DNA of 64,000 nt from Dechloromonas sp. Lineage in GTDB: Bacteria > Pseudomonadota > Gammaproteobacteria > Burkholderiales > Rhodocyclaceae. Of the stretch, positions 63,498 through 64,000 are shown in pieces. The DNA is taken from the NCBI GenBank assembly GCA_011391255.1, contig JAABQV010000007.1:62001-126000 (forward strand), written 5' to 3'. Position 1 is the stretch's first letter, and each line of letters begins with the position of its first letter. The notes beneath the pieces are model-generated. The model did not search any database. It worked only from the letters and a program-made list of their open reading frames with translations, and was not told where the DNA came from. The translations under genes were made by a program, and so were the position numbers.

Positions 63498-63878
63498 GCT
63501 TTTCTCCTTGGGTGACAGAGGTCACCTTATATGCGGTTTTTCTGATCAGCGAGAAATCACATGGTGATCGCTTCGCATGGCTGAGGCAAGCCAAAAGCCT
63601 AAAAATCGACTCAACTACCGAAATTTTCCGGCATTTGAATCAAAACCACCTCGCTGCGTGCCGCACTTCATATTGAGGCCGCCGAGATATTCTCCGGGTA
63701 GTAATCCTGAAATGCTTTCATAGTCGTGCTCCAAATAATCATCGAGTCGGCATCTTAATCAGCGGCGTTCATGGCAACCATTGCAGCAAGCGACAGCCTG
63801 CGTGTGCTTTCGGCCAATTTGTGCCGGTGGCAATGGTATTCTCGCGATCTCCGTATTCAGCCTAGCGATAAGCAACGC
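63498..63878. other. Intergenic region between pgm and tupB
   Basis: About 380 bases without an intact gene. The pgm side should hold its leftward promoter. A 17-codon remnant is described separately (63668-63721). A short complementary pair is present (gatcagcgagaaatcacatggtgatc, 63544-63569). The region before 63879 has no obvious Shine-Dalgarno or molybdate/tungstate operator that I can name. Confidence 0.4.
63668..63721 (-). pseudogene. Possible N-terminal remnant of a PaaI-type thioesterase
   Basis: An ATG at 63721 opens MKAFQDYYPENIS before an early stop. The first ten residues resemble the usual N-terminus of PaaI-family thioesterases, which continue into a Cys-Gly rich stretch that is absent here. 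The match is very short and may be chance. Confidence 0.25.
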
Positions 63879-64000
63879 ATGACCTCAACCTTGCTCGATG
63901 CACTCAGCCTGCTGGGTAGCTTTGATCACCGTTTGCTGCAAATTGTCGGCCTCTCGCTGCGCGTCAGTCTGAGTGCGCTGTTGATTGGCGCGCTGATCGG
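63879..64000 (+). CDS. tupB: Tungstate ABC transporter permease TupB (5' end only)
   Basis: The first 40 residues are visible before the window ends: MTSTLLDALSLLGSFD, then VGLSLRVSLSALLIGALIG. This matches the N-terminus and first transmembrane helix of TupB-type permeases. Together with tupA at 51840 it indicates a tungstate uptake system split around the formate dehydrogenase operon. tupC would be expected just downstream. Confidence 0.8.
   Translation, partial: MTSTLLDALSLLGSFDHRLLQIVGLSLRVSLSALLIGALI

Overview
The window reads as a single chromosomal segment of a GC-rich betaproteobacterium, most likely a Rhodocyclales/Azonexaceae-type organism (Dechloromonas-like). The reasons are an S-adenosylhomocysteine (SAH) riboswitch in front of metH, a respiratory formate dehydrogenase cluster with DUF3305/DUF3306 genes, and many cache/PAS/HAMP signalling proteins. 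No rRNA, tRNA, CRISPR array or transposase gene was seen. The taxonomic call is inference from gene content.

Layout. 1-1509: end of an unidentified gene, a UbiE-type methyltransferase and an RluA-type pseudouridine synthase. 1510-12837: an accessory island bounded by a 12-bp direct repeat (CCGGACTTCTGA), whose left copy is the last 12 bp of the rluA-like gene. Its core is a five-gene leftward operon: WYL regulator, AT-rich PD-(D/E)XK nuclease, AddB-like nuclease, AddA-like helicase-nuclease and a small protein. The first three junctions are 4-nt stop/start overlaps and the last gap is 3 nt. Five copies of one 17-bp palindrome (RCGACR-N5-YGTCGY) lie in two divergent intergenic regions of the island: two beside the WYL gene and three 9 kb away at the other end. 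This is the best candidate for an undescribed defence-type system here. 12897-22473: Na+/solute symporter, remnants of a DNA methyltransferase and a DUF1016 nuclease around a REP-like palindrome, a two-REC response regulator, VanZ-like protein, P-type cation ATPase, ferredoxin, hydrolase, an ABC ATPase without a permease, and a CZB protein. 22470-29880: B12-radical SAM protein, TAXI-TRAP transporter with DUF1850, and chrBA with a perfect palindrome touching the chrB start.

29919-46667: metH with its SAH riboswitch and an overlapping terminator; a signalling operon (diguanylate cyclase, PhnD-like binding protein, hybrid kinase); a lipoprotein hydrolase; a DUF3616 protein; a sensor kinase/sigma-54 response regulator pair; a frameshifted helicase pseudogene; and a VapBC-type module.

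46898-64000: a molybdenum/tungsten and formate block. It holds mobB, mobA, fdhD, tupA and the start of tupB around a formate dehydrogenase operon: DUF3305, DUF3306, Fe-S protein, TorD-like chaperone, Tat peptide, FdhA, FdhB, lipoprotein, FdhC and a Lys/Ala-rich secreted protein. A good sigma-54 promoter (GG-N10-GC) and a perfect 12-bp inverted repeat about 115 bp upstream of its predicted start site suggest activator-dependent transcription. An HD-GYP signalling gene lying between mobB and mobA is split by a frameshift. pgm lies convergent to the formate operon.
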